Positions 18,034 to 27,409 of a stretch of 64,000 nucleotides of DNA are shown here, piece after piece. This DNA is from Mycobacterium syngnathidarum (lineage in GTDB: Bacteria; Actinomycetota; Actinomycetes; Mycobacteriales; Mycobacteriaceae). The stretch covers positions 1-64,000 of the forward strand of contig NZ_MLCL01000029.1 of assembly GCF_001942625.1 (NCBI RefSeq). The letters run 5' to 3'. The notes beneath the pieces are model-generated. The model was not told the DNA's origin. It saw nothing but the letters and a program-made list of their open reading frames with translations, and made no database searches. The position numbers and the translations under genes were made by a program. Each line of letters begins with the position of its first letter. Positions within the stretch are counted from its first letter, which is position 1.

Positions 18034-20001
18034 ATGACGGTGTTCGACGATCTCGATGACTACCTCGCATTGCCCCGGGTGTCAGGTCTGGCGATGTCCC
18101 CAGATGGCTCGCGGCTGGTCACGACGGTCAGCACACTCAACGAAAAGCGAAATGAGTTCCTCAGCGCCATATGGGAATTGGATCCCGCCGGCGTCGAACC
18201 CGCGCGCCGGCTGACCCATGGGGCCAAGGGGGAGTCGGCGCCGGTGTTCACCGCCGGGGGCGACGTGTTGTTCCTCGCGGCGCGCCCCGGCGAGGACGAC
18301 GACAAACCGCCGACCGCCCTGTGGCGCCTACCCGCCACCGGCGGAGAGGCATTCGAGGTACTGACGATGCCCGGCGGTGTCACCCGTATGTCCAGTGCCC
18401 GGGCCGCCGAGGTCACCGTGGTGGCCGCGCCGCTGCTGTCGTCGTCATCGGGCATCGATGACGACAAGACGCGGCGCGAGGCCCGCAAGCAGAACAAGGT
18501 GTCGGCGATCCTGCACGCCGGCTATCCGGTCCGATACTGGGACCACGACCTCGGCCCCGACCAGCTCCACCTCTTCGATGCCGACGCCACAAGGGATCTG
18601 ACCACAGGCCCGGGTGCGGCGTTGTGTGAGACCTCATTCGACCTGAGTGCCCACGGTGACTTCGTGGTGACCTCCTGGCGGGTCTCGGGCCCCGGCGCGG
18701 CGGTGCGGGTGGCCCTGGTACGAATCGACCGGGCGACCGGGGAGCGTGCCACGATCGCCGAGGAACCCGGGGCGGATTTGGAGCACCCGGCCATCGCCCC
18801 CGACGGCCATGCCGTGGCCTTCACGAGGGAAACCCACTCCACTCCGACCTCGCCGCCCCGGATCACACTGTGCTGCATGCGGTTCGGAGCCGAACCGGTG
18901 GAGCTGACCGGCGGCTGGGACCGCTGGCCCTCATCGGTGGCCTGGGCGGCGGATTCGTCGGCGCTGATCGTGACGGCCGACGACGGTGGCCGTGGCCCGA
19001 TCTTCTCCGTCGATCCCGCCTCCGGCACGGTCACCCGGTTGACCGATGACGACTTCACCTACACCGACGTGCGCCCCGCACCCGGCGGGGTGATCTATGC
19101 GTTGCGCAGCTCGTACTCCGCGCCACCGCATCCGGTCCGCATCGATCAGGACGGCACCGTCACCGCGCTGCCGTGCCTGGACATGCCCGAGCTGCCGGGC
19201 ACCCTCACCGAGGTGACCGCGACCGCCGCCGACGGCACGCCGGTCCGGTCTTGGCTCACCTTGCCCGACGGTGACGAAGCGGCTCCGTTGGTGTTGTGGA
19301 TCCACGGCGGGCCGCTGGGAAGCTGGAACAGCTGGCACTGGCGGTGGAATCCGTGGCTGCTCACCGCCCAGGGCTACGCGGTACTGATGCCGGATCCGGG
19401 ACTGTCCACCGGATACGGCCAGGACTTCATCGCACGGGGTTGGGGTGCCTGGGGTGACGAACCCTATACCGACCTGATGGCGGCGACGGATGCCGCATGC
19501 GAACATCCGCGCATCGATGCGTCGCGCACCGCTGCGATGGGTGGATCGTTCGGCGGCTACATGGCCAATTGGATCGCCGGACACACCGATCGATTCGATG
19601 CCATCGTCACACATGCCAGCCTGTGGGCACTGGACCAGTTCGGCCCCACCACCGACGGCGCGTACTGGTGGGCCCGCGAGATGACACCTGAGATGGCCCA
19701 GCACAATTCACCGCACCGGTTCGTCCGTGAGATCACCACTCCAATGCTGGTGATCCACGGGGACAAGGATTATCGCGTGCCGATCGGGGAGGCATTGCGG
19801 CTGTGGTTCGAACTACTGACGTACTCGGGGTTGCCCGCCGACGAGAACGGCGAGAGCCCGCACCGGTTCCTGTATTACCCGACGGAGAACCACTGGGTGC
19901 TCTCGCCCCAGCACGCCAAGCTCTGGTACCAGGTGGTGACCGCATTCCTGGGTGAGCACCTGAGGGATGAACCGGTGCAGTTGCCCGAACTGCTCGGGTA
20001 G
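18034..20001 (+). CDS. S9-family serine peptidase (acylaminoacyl/prolyl-oligopeptidase type)
   Basis: 655 residues with an N-terminal beta-propeller region (TolB/WD-like repeats, roughly residues 15-390) and a C-terminal alpha/beta hydrolase. The oxyanion region is WIHGGPLGSWN, the nucleophile is Ser505 in GGSFGGYMAN, the acid is probably in HGDKDYRVP and the His is in ENHWVL. It should remove or cleave short peptides and has no signal peptide. The ATG at 18034 matches the family start better than an upstream in-frame ATG at 18004. The following gene begins 10 bases after the stop and may share its transcript. Confidence 0.9.
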   Translation: MTVFDDLDDYLALPRVSGLAMSPDGSRLVTTVSTLNEKRNEFLSAIWELDPAGVEPARRLTHGAKGESAPVFTAGGDVLFLAARPGEDDDKPPTALWRLPATGGEAFEVLTMPGGVTRMSSARAAEVTVVAAPLLSSSSGIDDDKTRREARKQNKVSAILHAGYPVRYWDHDLGPDQLHLFDADATRDLTTGPGAALCETSFDLSAHGDFVVTSWRVSGPGAAVRVALVRIDRATGERATIAEEPGADLEHPAIAPDGHAVAFTRETHSTPTSPPRITLCCMRFGAEPVELTGGWDRWPSSVAWAADSSALIVTADDGGRGPIFSVDPASGTVTRLTDDDFTYTDVRPAPGGVIYALRSSYSAPPHPVRIDQDGTVTALPCLDMPELPGTLTEVTATAADGTPVRSWLTLPDGDEAAPLVLWIHGGPLGSWNSWHWRWNPWLLTAQGYAVLMPDPGLSTGYGQDFIARGWGAWGDEPYTDLMAATDAACEHPRIDASRTAAMGGSFGGYMANWIAGHTDRFDAIVTHASLWALDQFGPTTDGAYWWAREMTPEMAQHNSPHRFVREITTPMLVIHGDKDYRVPIGEALRLWFELLTYSGLPADENGESPHRFLYYPTENHWVLSPQHAKLWYQVVTAFLGEHLRDEPVQLPELLG

Positions 20002-20011
20002 CGTCGAGATC

Positions 20012-21262
20012 GTGACGCAGCGTGAGTTTGATCTGGTGCTGTACGGCGCCACTGGTTTCGCCGGAAAACTGACCGCCGAATACCTGGCCAGAGCCGGGGG
20101 AGCGGCCCGGATCGCCCTGGCCGGCCGTTCCGAGGAGCGGTTGCGGGCGGTCCGTGACGGGCTGGGGGCCGGCGCGCAGTCGTGGCCGCTGGTGACCGCC
20201 GACGCCACCTCCCAGGCCTCGCTCGATGCGATGGCGGCCCGCACCCAGGTCGTGGTGACGACGGTGGGCCCCTACGCCCGCTACGGCATGCCGTTGGTCG
20301 CGGCCTGCGCCGCCGCCGGAACCGACTACGCCGATCTCACCGGTGAGACGACGTTCATCCGCGACAGCATCGACCTGCATCACAAGCAGGCGGTCGACAC
20401 GGGCGCGCGCATCGTGCATTCGTGCGGATTCGATTCGGTGCCATCCGATCTCACGGTGTACGCGCTCCATCGGCAAGCCGTCGCAGACGGTGCCGGAGAG
20501 CTCGGCGACACCAACCTGGTGGTACGCAGCTTCGCCGGTGGCGTGTCTGGCGGCACCGTCGCCTCGATGCTCGAACTGCTCGACACGCTGTCGTCGGATC
20601 CCGAGGCCCGCGCCCTGATGAACGATCCGTACACCCTGAGCCCCGACCGCGGGGCCGAGCCCGAACTCGGCGCTCAGCCCGACGTGCGGTGGCGCCGCGG
20701 CGGTGAGATCGCCCCCGAGCTGGCCGGCTACTGGACCGGCGCGTTTGCCATGGCCGCCCCGAACACCCGAATCGTGCGCCGCAGCAACGCATTACTGAAC
20801 TATGCCTACGGACGCCGCTTCGAATACGCCGAGCAGATGAGTTTGGGACGCTCGGTTGCCGCGCCATTGGCTGCCGCAGCGGTGACGGGCGCGAACGCCT
20901 TCACGCTCGGGATGGGCGGCCGGTACTTCAACCGGTTGCCCGGCGGTTTCGTCTCGAAGCTGGCGCCCAAACCGGGAACCGGCCCCAGCGAACGCGCCCG
21001 CGAGCGTGGGCACTACCGCGTCGAGACATACACCACCACGGCATCGGGCGCACGGTACGTGACGAGCATGGCTCAGCAAGGTGATCCCGGATACAAGTCG
21101 ACCGCGGTGTTGCTCGGCGAGTGCGGGCTCGCGCTGGCAACCGACCGCGACGCCCTGTCGGACCGGCGCGGCGTGCTGACACCGGTGGCCGCGATGGGGG
21201 ATGTGCTCCTCACCCGGCTACCGGCCGCGGGCGTGTCGCTGGAGACCACCGCGCTGACCTGA
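20012..21262 (+). CDS. Saccharopine dehydrogenase-like enoyl reductase family protein (Rv2449c-type)
   Basis: 416 residues from the GTG at 20012. The N-terminal Rossmann motif is VLYGATGFAGKLTAEYL, followed by a NVRSD-type NAD(P) fold and the family segment GPYARYGMPLVAACAAAGTDYADLTGE. These mark the trans-acting enoyl reductase/saccharopine dehydrogenase-like group; true lysine metabolism is unlikely. The M. tuberculosis relative Rv2449c has no settled function; related mycobacterial proteins act in lipid (phthiocerol) synthesis. Position between rpfE and valS is conserved. Confidence 0.85.
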   Translation: MTQREFDLVLYGATGFAGKLTAEYLARAGGAARIALAGRSEERLRAVRDGLGAGAQSWPLVTADATSQASLDAMAARTQVVVTTVGPYARYGMPLVAACAAAGTDYADLTGETTFIRDSIDLHHKQAVDTGARIVHSCGFDSVPSDLTVYALHRQAVADGAGELGDTNLVVRSFAGGVSGGTVASMLELLDTLSSDPEARALMNDPYTLSPDRGAEPELGAQPDVRWRRGGEIAPELAGYWTGAFAMAAPNTRIVRRSNALLNYAYGRRFEYAEQMSLGRSVAAPLAAAAVTGANAFTLGMGGRYFNRLPGGFVSKLAPKPGTGPSERARERGHYRVETYTTTASGARYVTSMAQQGDPGYKSTAVLLGECGLALATDRDALSDRRGVLTPVAAMGDVLLTRLPAAGVSLETTALT

Positions 21263-21377
21263 GCTGCCGCAACATGAATGGATCGGCCTGCGTCGAAGAC
21301 CTGTGGGACAAGATCACATTCGACTAGTGTCGATGCCGAGGACTTCCAGTACGCCAGCAACGAAGATGGGATGAACA

Positions 21378-21998
21378 ATGGCCGGTCTCGACGAACTTTT
21401 CGCTCAGATCCCCGTGGCGGATATCGCCAACAAGCTCGGCGCAGATGAAGGCGAGGTGGACGCTGCCATCAAGACCCTGGTTCCGGCCCTGGTCGGCGGT
21501 GTCGCGGAGAACGTCCAGGCGGACAACATCGATTCGAGTGACCTTGAGTCGACGGTCACCGCAAAGGGCGCCAGTGGCCTGCTCGACGGCGGTGTGAGCG
21601 TCGATCAGGTCGACGCCAACGAGGGCAACCAGATCGTCTCGAAGATCTTCGGTGGCAACGACAGCAATCAGGTCGCGTCCGCGCTGGCCGGTACCGACGC
21701 CGGCGGCAGTGGGTTGATCAAGCAGCTGCTGCCGATCCTGGCGCCGATCGTGCTGGCCTACATCGGCAAGCAGTTCGCCCAGAAGAATGCGCCGGCACAG
21801 TCGGCCCCGCAGCCCCAGGCTTCCGGTGGCGGGCTCGGGGACGTCCTCGGCAGCATCCTGGGCGGTGCGGTCGGCGGCGGTGGTGCGGCCGCAAACAACC
21901 CGCTCGGCAGCATCCTGGGCAGTGTTCTCGGCGGCGGTGGCGGCCAGAACAATGCCATCGGTGAGATCCTCGGTGGCCTGCTCGGCGGCAGGAAGTAG
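21378..21998 (+). CDS. DUF937 domain protein
   Basis: 206 residues. The N-terminal two thirds (MAGLDELFAQIPVADIANKL through LLPILAPIVLAYIGKQFAQ) fit DUF937, a helical, YidB-like domain. The C-terminal part is a Gly-rich repeat (GGGLGDVLGSILGGAVGGGG, then SILGSVLGGGGG) with the GLLGG ending seen in bacterial DUF937 proteins. Function is unknown. A TAGTGT hexamer at 21325-21330 could be its -10 box. A long terminator-like hairpin follows. Confidence 0.8.
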   Translation: MAGLDELFAQIPVADIANKLGADEGEVDAAIKTLVPALVGGVAENVQADNIDSSDLESTVTAKGASGLLDGGVSVDQVDANEGNQIVSKIFGGNDSNQVASALAGTDAGGSGLIKQLLPILAPIVLAYIGKQFAQKNAPAQSAPQPQASGGGLGDVLGSILGGAVGGGGAAANNPLGSILGSVLGGGGGQNNAIGEILGGLLGGRK

Positions 21999-22017
21999 CC
22001 CCGCCCGCAAGCCGGCT

Positions 22018-22065
22018 CGAAAGCCTCCGAAGCCCAGCGAACGCACCGGGCATCGGGGGCTTTCG
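22018..22065 (+). terminator. Terminator between DUF937 gene and valS
   Basis: An 18-position stem (CGAAAGCCTCCGAAGCCC with its near-complement) with two mismatches and a 12-base loop. It has no T-tract. Confidence 0.75.
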
Positions 22066-22098
22066 CGTATTCGGACCCGTCCTTCTTAGAATGGCTCG

Positions 22099-24795
22099 GT
22101 GACCCCCAGCCCTGACAATCGCGCCGATGCCCTCCCCAAATCCTGGGATCCCGCTGCGGTAGAAGCCGACCTCTACCAGGGCTGGGTGGATGCCGGATAC
22201 TTCACCGCCGACCCGGCCAGCGAAAAGCCGCCGTACTCGATCGTCTTGCCGCCGCCCAACGTGACCGGCAGCCTGCACATGGGCCACGCGCTCGACCACA
22301 CCCTGATGGATGCCCTCACCCGGCGTAAGCGTATGCAGGGATATGAGGTGCTGTGGCTGCCCGGGATGGATCATGCCGGCATCGCAACCCAGACTGTGGT
22401 GGAAAAGCAGCTCGCCGCTGAGGGGCTGAGCCGGCAAGGCATGGGCCGCGAGTCGTTCGTCGAGAAGGTCTGGGACTGGAAGCGCGAATCCGGCGGCACC
22501 ATCGGCGGGCAGATGCGTCGCCTCGGTGACGGTGTGGACTGGAGCCGCGACCGTTTCACCATGGACGAGGGGCTGTCGCGCGCGGTGCGCACCATCTTCA
22601 AGCGGCTGTTCGATGCGGGTCTGATCTACCAGGCCGAGCGGTTGGTCAACTGGTCACCGGTGCTGGAGACCGCGATCAGCGACCTCGAGGTCAAGTATTC
22701 CGACGTCGAGGGCGAGCTGGTTTCGTTCCGCTACGGCTCGATGAACGACGACGAGCCCCACATCGTCGTGGCCACCACCCGCGTCGAGACCATGCTCGGT
22801 GACACCGCGATCGCGGTGCACCCCGACGACGAGCGCTACCGCCACCTGGTCGGCAAAACCCTGCCGCACCCGTTCGTCGATCACGAGATGATCGTGGTCG
22901 CCGACACTCACGTCGACCCCGAATTCGGTACCGGTGCAGTCAAAGTCACCCCGGCGCATGACCCGAACGACTTCGAGATCGGGTTGCGCCATCAGCTGCC
23001 GATGCCGACGATCATGGACGCCAAGGGCCGGATCGCCGACACCGGAACGCAATTCGACGGCATGGACCGGTTCGAGGCCCGGATCAAGGTCCGAGAGGCG
23101 CTGGCCGAACAGGATCGGATCGTCGCAGAGAAGCGGCCCTACCTGCACAGTGTCGGGCACTCCGAGCGCAGCGGCGAGCCCATCGAGCCCCGGCTGTCCC
23201 TGCAGTGGTGGGTCAAGGTGGACGGCCTGGCCAAGGCCGCCGGCGACGCGGTGCGCAACGGCGACACCGTGATTCATCCGCCCAGCCTGGAGCCGCGATG
23301 GTTCGCCTGGGTGGACAACATGCACGACTGGTGCATTTCCCGGCAGCTGTGGTGGGGACACCGCATCCCGATCTGGCACGGCCCCAACGGCGAGACGGTG
23401 TGCGTCGGCCCCGACGAGACCCCGCCGGAGGGCTGGGTCCAGGATCCCGATGTGCTCGACACCTGGTTCTCGTCGGCACTGTGGCCGTTCTCCACCATGG
23501 GCTGGCCCGAGCACACCCCGGACCTGGCCAAGTTCTATCCGACCTCGGTGCTGGTCACCGGCTACGACATCCTGTTCTTCTGGGTGGCCCGGATGATGAT
23601 GTTCGGCACGTTCGTCGGTGACGATCCGGCCATCACGTTCGACGGCGCCCGCGGTCCGCAGGTCCCCTTCGAGAACGTCTTCCTGCACGGCCTGATCCGC
23701 GACGAGTTCGGCCGCAAGATGAGCAAATCACGGGGCAACGGCATCGACCCGCTGGACTGGGTGGAGAAGTTCGGCGCCGACGCGCTGCGATTCACCTTGG
23801 CCCGCGGCGCCAGCCCCGGGGGTGACCTGTCCATCGGCGAGGACCACGCCAGGGCCTCCCGCAACTTCGCCACCAAGCTGTTCAACGCGACCCGCTTTGC
23901 GTTGATGAACGGTGCGGCGATGAGCCCCTCGGGCGAAGAGCATCAAGCCCAGTCCGCTCTCCTTACTTCTGCCGATCTCACCGACGCCGACCGCTGGATC
24001 CTCGGTCGCCTCGAAGAGGTTCGCGCCGAAGTGGATGCGGCACTGGACAGCTATGAGTTCAGCCGGGCCTGCGAATCGCTGTACCACTTCGCCTGGGACG
24101 AATTCTGTGACTGGTACGTCGAATTGGCCAAGGTGCAGCTCGGTTCCGAAAAAGATCAAGCCGTCGCGCATACGACCGCCGTCTTGGCGGCCGTCCTCGA
24201 CGCGCTGCTCAAGCTGCTGCACCCGGTCATGCCGTTCGTCACCGAGACGCTGTGGAAGGCGCTCACCGACGGCGAGTCGATCGTCATCGCAGCGTGGCCG
24301 CAGCCCTCGGGTATCGCGCTCGATCCTGTTGCAACACAACACATTGCCGACATGCAGAAGCTGATCACCGAGGTGCGTCGCTTCCGCAGCGACCAAGGCT
24401 TGGCCGATCGGCAGCGGGTCCCGGCCCGACTGTCGGCGGTCACCGAGGCCGGTCTGACCGAGCACCTGCCCGCGGTGACAGCGTTGGCCTGGCTGACCGA
24501 CGCCGGTGACGGGTTCACCCCGTCGGCCTCGGTCGAGGTGCGCCTGACGCAGGCCACGGTGCTCGTCGAGGTGGACACCTCGGGCACCGTCGACGTCGCC
24601 GCCGAGCGGCGGCGGCTGGAAAAGGATCTGGCCGCTGCGCAGAAGGAACTGGCCACCACGACGGCCAAGCTCGGCAACGAGGCGTTCCTGGCCAAGGCGC
24701 CCGAGAACGTCGTCGACAAGATCCGCGGACGCCAACAGCTGGCCTCCGAAGAGGTCGAACGGATCACCGCACGCCTGGCCGGGCTGCCCCAATGA
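22099..24795 (+). CDS. valS: Valyl-tRNA synthetase
   Basis: Class I aminoacyl-tRNA synthetase, 898 residues. The HIGH motif appears as HMGH at residues 60-63 and the KMSKS motif at 540-544. The editing (CP1) domain lies between them, the anticodon-binding domain follows, and the C-terminus is the Val-specific coiled-coil arm ([20 protein letters not shown], roughly 830-898). The start is GTG. The stop overlaps the folC ATG by four bases, starting a coupled run valS-folC-DUF4233. Confidence 0.97.
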   Translation: MTPSPDNRADALPKSWDPAAVEADLYQGWVDAGYFTADPASEKPPYSIVLPPPNVTGSLHMGHALDHTLMDALTRRKRMQGYEVLWLPGMDHAGIATQTVVEKQLAAEGLSRQGMGRESFVEKVWDWKRESGGTIGGQMRRLGDGVDWSRDRFTMDEGLSRAVRTIFKRLFDAGLIYQAERLVNWSPVLETAISDLEVKYSDVEGELVSFRYGSMNDDEPHIVVATTRVETMLGDTAIAVHPDDERYRHLVGKTLPHPFVDHEMIVVADTHVDPEFGTGAVKVTPAHDPNDFEIGLRHQLPMPTIMDAKGRIADTGTQFDGMDRFEARIKVREALAEQDRIVAEKRPYLHSVGHSERSGEPIEPRLSLQWWVKVDGLAKAAGDAVRNGDTVIHPPSLEPRWFAWVDNMHDWCISRQLWWGHRIPIWHGPNGETVCVGPDETPPEGWVQDPDVLDTWFSSALWPFSTMGWPEHTPDLAKFYPTSVLVTGYDILFFWVARMMMFGTFVGDDPAITFDGARGPQVPFENVFLHGLIRDEFGRKMSKSRGNGIDPLDWVEKFGADALRFTLARGASPGGDLSIGEDHARASRNFATKLFNATRFALMNGAAMSPSGEEHQAQSALLTSADLTDADRWILGRLEEVRAEVDAALDSYEFSRACESLYHFAWDEFCDWYVELAKVQLGSEKDQAVAHTTAVLAAVLDALLKLLHPVMPFVTETLWKALTDGESIVIAAWPQPSGIALDPVATQHIADMQKLITEVRRFRSDQGLADRQRVPARLSAVTEAGLTEHLPAVTALAWLTDAGDGFTPSASVEVRLTQATVLVEVDTSGTVDVAAERRRLEKDLAAAQKELATTTAKLGNEAFLAKAPENVVDKIRGRQQLASEEVERITARLAGLPQ

Positions 24796-26198
24796 CCGAT
24801 CCGGTCCCTTCGCCGGACGAGATCGCCGCGCTGCTGCAGGTCGAGCATTTGCTCGATCAGCGGTGGCCCGAGACCAAGCTGGATCCCAGCACGGCACGGA
24901 TCTCCGCCCTGCTGGAGTTGCTGGGCTCGCCGCAGCGGGCCTACCCGTCGATCCACGTCGCGGGAACCAACGGTAAGACGTCGGTGGCACGCATCATCGA
25001 TGCGTTGCTGGTCGCGCTGCACCGGCGCACGGGACGGACCACCAGCCCGCATCTGCAGTCGGCGGTGGAGCGCATCTCGATCGACGGAAAGCCCATCACC
25101 CCAGCGCAATACGTGAACGCCTACACCGAGATCGAACCGTTCGTGGAGTTGGTGGACCGACAGTCCGAAGCTGCCGGTGGCCCCAAGATGAGCAAGTTCG
25201 AGGTCCTCACCGCGATGGCCTTCGCCGCCTTCGCCGACGTGCCCATCGACGTCGGGGTCATCGAGGTCGGGATGGGTGGACGCTGGGATGCCACCAACGT
25301 CGTCAATGCCCCGGTCGCGGTGATCACCCCGATCGGCATCGACCACACCGACTATCTGGGTGAGACGATCGCCGAGATCGCGGGGGAGAAGGCCGGCATC
25401 ATCACGCGGCAACCCGATGACCTGGTGCCGACCGACACCGTGGCGGTCATCGGCAAGCAGGTGCCGGAGGCCATGGAAGTGCTGCTGGCAGAGACGGTGC
25501 GCGCCGACGCGGCCGTGGCCCGCGAGGACTCCGAATTCGCGGTCCTCAGCCGGCAGGTTGCCATCGGCGGGCAGCTGCTGGAACTGCAGGGGCTGGGCGG
25601 GGTGTACTCCGACATCTTCCTGCCGCTGCACGGCGAGCATCAGGCCCACAACGCGGTTCTCGCGCTGGCCGCGGTCGAGGCGTTCTTCGGTGCCGGCGCC
25701 GACCGTCAGCTCGATGTCGAGGCGATCCGGGCCGGTTTCGCGGAGGTGCGAAGCCCCGGGCGCATGGAGCGAATGCGAAGTGCACCAACGGTTTTCATCG
25801 ACGCCGCACACAATCCGGCCGGCGCCGCGGCGCTGGCGCAGACCCTGCAGCAGGAGTTCGATTTCCGCAACCTGGTCGGTGTGGTGTCGGTGATGGCGGA
25901 CAAGGATGCCGGTGGCATCCTGACCGCGTTGGAGCCGGTGTTCGATCAGATCGTGGTCACCCACAACGGCTCGCCGCGGGCGATGGACGTCGAGTCGCTG
26001 GCATCGCTGGCCGAGGAGCGCTTCGGGCAGGACCGGGTGATCACCGCCACGACGTTGGCGGATGCCATCGAGACCGCCACCGCCCTGGTCGAGGAGGCCG
26101 GGGCCGACGAAGGCCTGTCCGGGGCCGGCATGGTGATCACCGGTTCGGTGGTGACTGCCGGCGCGGCCCGGACCCTGTTCGGACGGGACCCACAGTGA
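24792..26198 (+). CDS. folC: Folylpolyglutamate synthase/dihydrofolate synthase
   Basis: Mur-ligase-family enzyme that joins glutamate to dihydropteroate and to folates. It has 468 residues. The ATP-binding P-loop is [15 protein letters not shown], the metal/ATP region is [13 protein letters not shown] with GIDHTDYLG following, and the C-terminal Mur domain holds the [14 protein letters not shown] motif. Start and stop are both defined by overlaps with valS (ATGA) and the next gene (GTGA). Confidence 0.96.
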   Translation: MTDPVPSPDEIAALLQVEHLLDQRWPETKLDPSTARISALLELLGSPQRAYPSIHVAGTNGKTSVARIIDALLVALHRRTGRTTSPHLQSAVERISIDGKPITPAQYVNAYTEIEPFVELVDRQSEAAGGPKMSKFEVLTAMAFAAFADVPIDVGVIEVGMGGRWDATNVVNAPVAVITPIGIDHTDYLGETIAEIAGEKAGIITRQPDDLVPTDTVAVIGKQVPEAMEVLLAETVRADAAVAREDSEFAVLSRQVAIGGQLLELQGLGGVYSDIFLPLHGEHQAHNAVLALAAVEAFFGAGADRQLDVEAIRAGFAEVRSPGRMERMRSAPTVFIDAAHNPAGAAALAQTLQQEFDFRNLVGVVSVMADKDAGGILTALEPVFDQIVVTHNGSPRAMDVESLASLAEERFGQDRVITATTLADAIETATALVEEAGADEGLSGAGMVITGSVVTAGAARTLFGRDPQ

Positions 26199-26614
26199 GC
26201 GATCAAACCCCTGGCGATCAGACGCCGAGCGACAAGCCGGCCCCGCCGGACCCGTGGAAGAGTTTCCGCGGGGTGATGGCGGGGACACTGATCCTGGAGG
26301 CCATCGTGGTGTTGCTGGCCCTGCCGGTGGTGGGAGTCAGCGCCACCGGACTGACCTGGACCTCGGGCGGATTCGTGGTCGGGCTGGCCGTAGTGCTGAT
26401 TTTGATGTCGGGGATCCAGGGCCGCTCGTGGGCCATCTGGGCGAACCTGGGTATTCAGCTGGTGGTGATCGCCGGAGCGCTCATCCATGGGGCCATCGGT
26501 TTCATCGGGGTGATATTCGCCGTGGTCTGGCTACTGATCGTGTATCTGCGCGGCGAGGTCAAACGCCGGCAGGATCGTGGTCTGCTGCCGGGGCAGCAAC
26601 CGCCCGGCGAATAG
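26195..26614 (+). CDS. DUF4233 membrane protein
   Basis: 139 residues with three to four hydrophobic segments (around LEAIVVLLALPVVGV, GFVVGLAVVLILMSG, LGIQLVVIAGALIHG and IGVIFAVVWLLIVYL). It ends in a basic cytoplasmic tail. It matches the DUF4233 family that always follows folC in mycobacteria (Rv2446c position). Its GTG overlaps the folC stop. Function is unknown; the fixed pairing hints at a link to folate or cell envelope metabolism but proves nothing. Confidence 0.85.
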   Translation: MSDQTPGDQTPSDKPAPPDPWKSFRGVMAGTLILEAIVVLLALPVVGVSATGLTWTSGGFVVGLAVVLILMSGIQGRSWAIWANLGIQLVVIAGALIHGAIGFIGVIFAVVWLLIVYLRGEVKRRQDRGLLPGQQPPGE

Positions 26615-26698
26615 GGCGGAGATAGCTGCGCCACAGGGCGGGCCCGGTCGGGCCCCCGAAATGGCGCGGCGCGGTTACCGACCGGTACGCTTCCTGCC

Positions 26699-27121
26699 GT
26701 GACTGAGCAGACCCTTGTCCTGATCAAGCCCGACGGCGTGCAGCGCCACCTGGTCGGGGAGATCCTCGGCCGGATCGAGCGGAAGGGTCTGACCCTGGCA
26801 GCGCTCGAACTGAAGAATGTCAGCGTTGAGCTGGCCAAGAAGCACTATGCCGAGCATGACGGCAAGCCGTTCTTCGATTCGCTGCTGGAGTTCATCACCT
26901 CCGGTCCCGTTGTCGCGGCCATCGTGGAAGGCCCGCGTGCCATCGCGGCGTTCCGTCAGATCGCCGGCGGCACCGACCCGGTGGAGAAGGCTGTGCCCGG
27001 CACCATCCGTGGTGACCTGGCACTTGTGACCCAGGACAACCTCGTCCACGGTTCGGATTCTCCGGAGTCTGCGGCCCGCGAGATCGCCCTGTGGTTCCCT
27101 GGCGAAGCCTCCGCCGGATAA
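26699..27121 (+). CDS. ndk: Nucleoside diphosphate kinase
   Basis: Balances NTP pools by phosphate transfer through a histidine. 140 residues, close to the family norm (136-150). It starts [20 protein letters not shown]. The active-site His is in the [20 protein letters not shown] segment, the family signature NxxHGSDSxESA. GTG start. It lies 84 bases after the DUF4233 gene and 288 bases before rne. Confidence 0.97.
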   Translation: MTEQTLVLIKPDGVQRHLVGEILGRIERKGLTLAALELKNVSVELAKKHYAEHDGKPFFDSLLEFITSGPVVAAIVEGPRAIAAFRQIAGGTDPVEKAVPGTIRGDLALVTQDNLVHGSDSPESAAREIALWFPGEASAG

Positions 27122-27161
27122 ACCTTCTCGCAGTCTGGTCAGTACCGCGTCAGTGATGTGG

Positions 27162-27409
27162 GATACTGGGTGCGGGTAGCCGGCCTCAACCGAGGCTGAA
27201 AACCCGAATGAAGACTTCGACGAGCGCGACCACCGCAATCCGGTGCGGCGCGGGCCGTCCAGCCATCATTCAGCCAGGCACCGGGTGGGTTCGGTAGCGA
27301 GCCGCCCGGAGCGAGACCACAACAAGTCCGGGGAAAGTGTCCCGGGCCAATAGCGGAAGCCCTCGCGTGGCCGCGTCATCTGACGCGCCCGGGGGCTTGA
27401 GGAGAATTC
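27162..27409 (+). promoter_or_regulatory. Promoter and structured leader of rne
   Basis: A GATACT hexamer at 27162-27167 may be a -10 box. The following roughly 230 bases hold several hairpins, including GCCTC/GAGGC and a nested stem AAGCCC/GGGCTT at 27357-27398 with an inner GCGTC/GACGC. That last hairpin ends directly against the ribosome site GGAG (27401-27404), so folding could hide or expose the site. RNase E regulates its own leader in E. coli; whether this leader serves the same end is inference. Confidence 0.4.
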
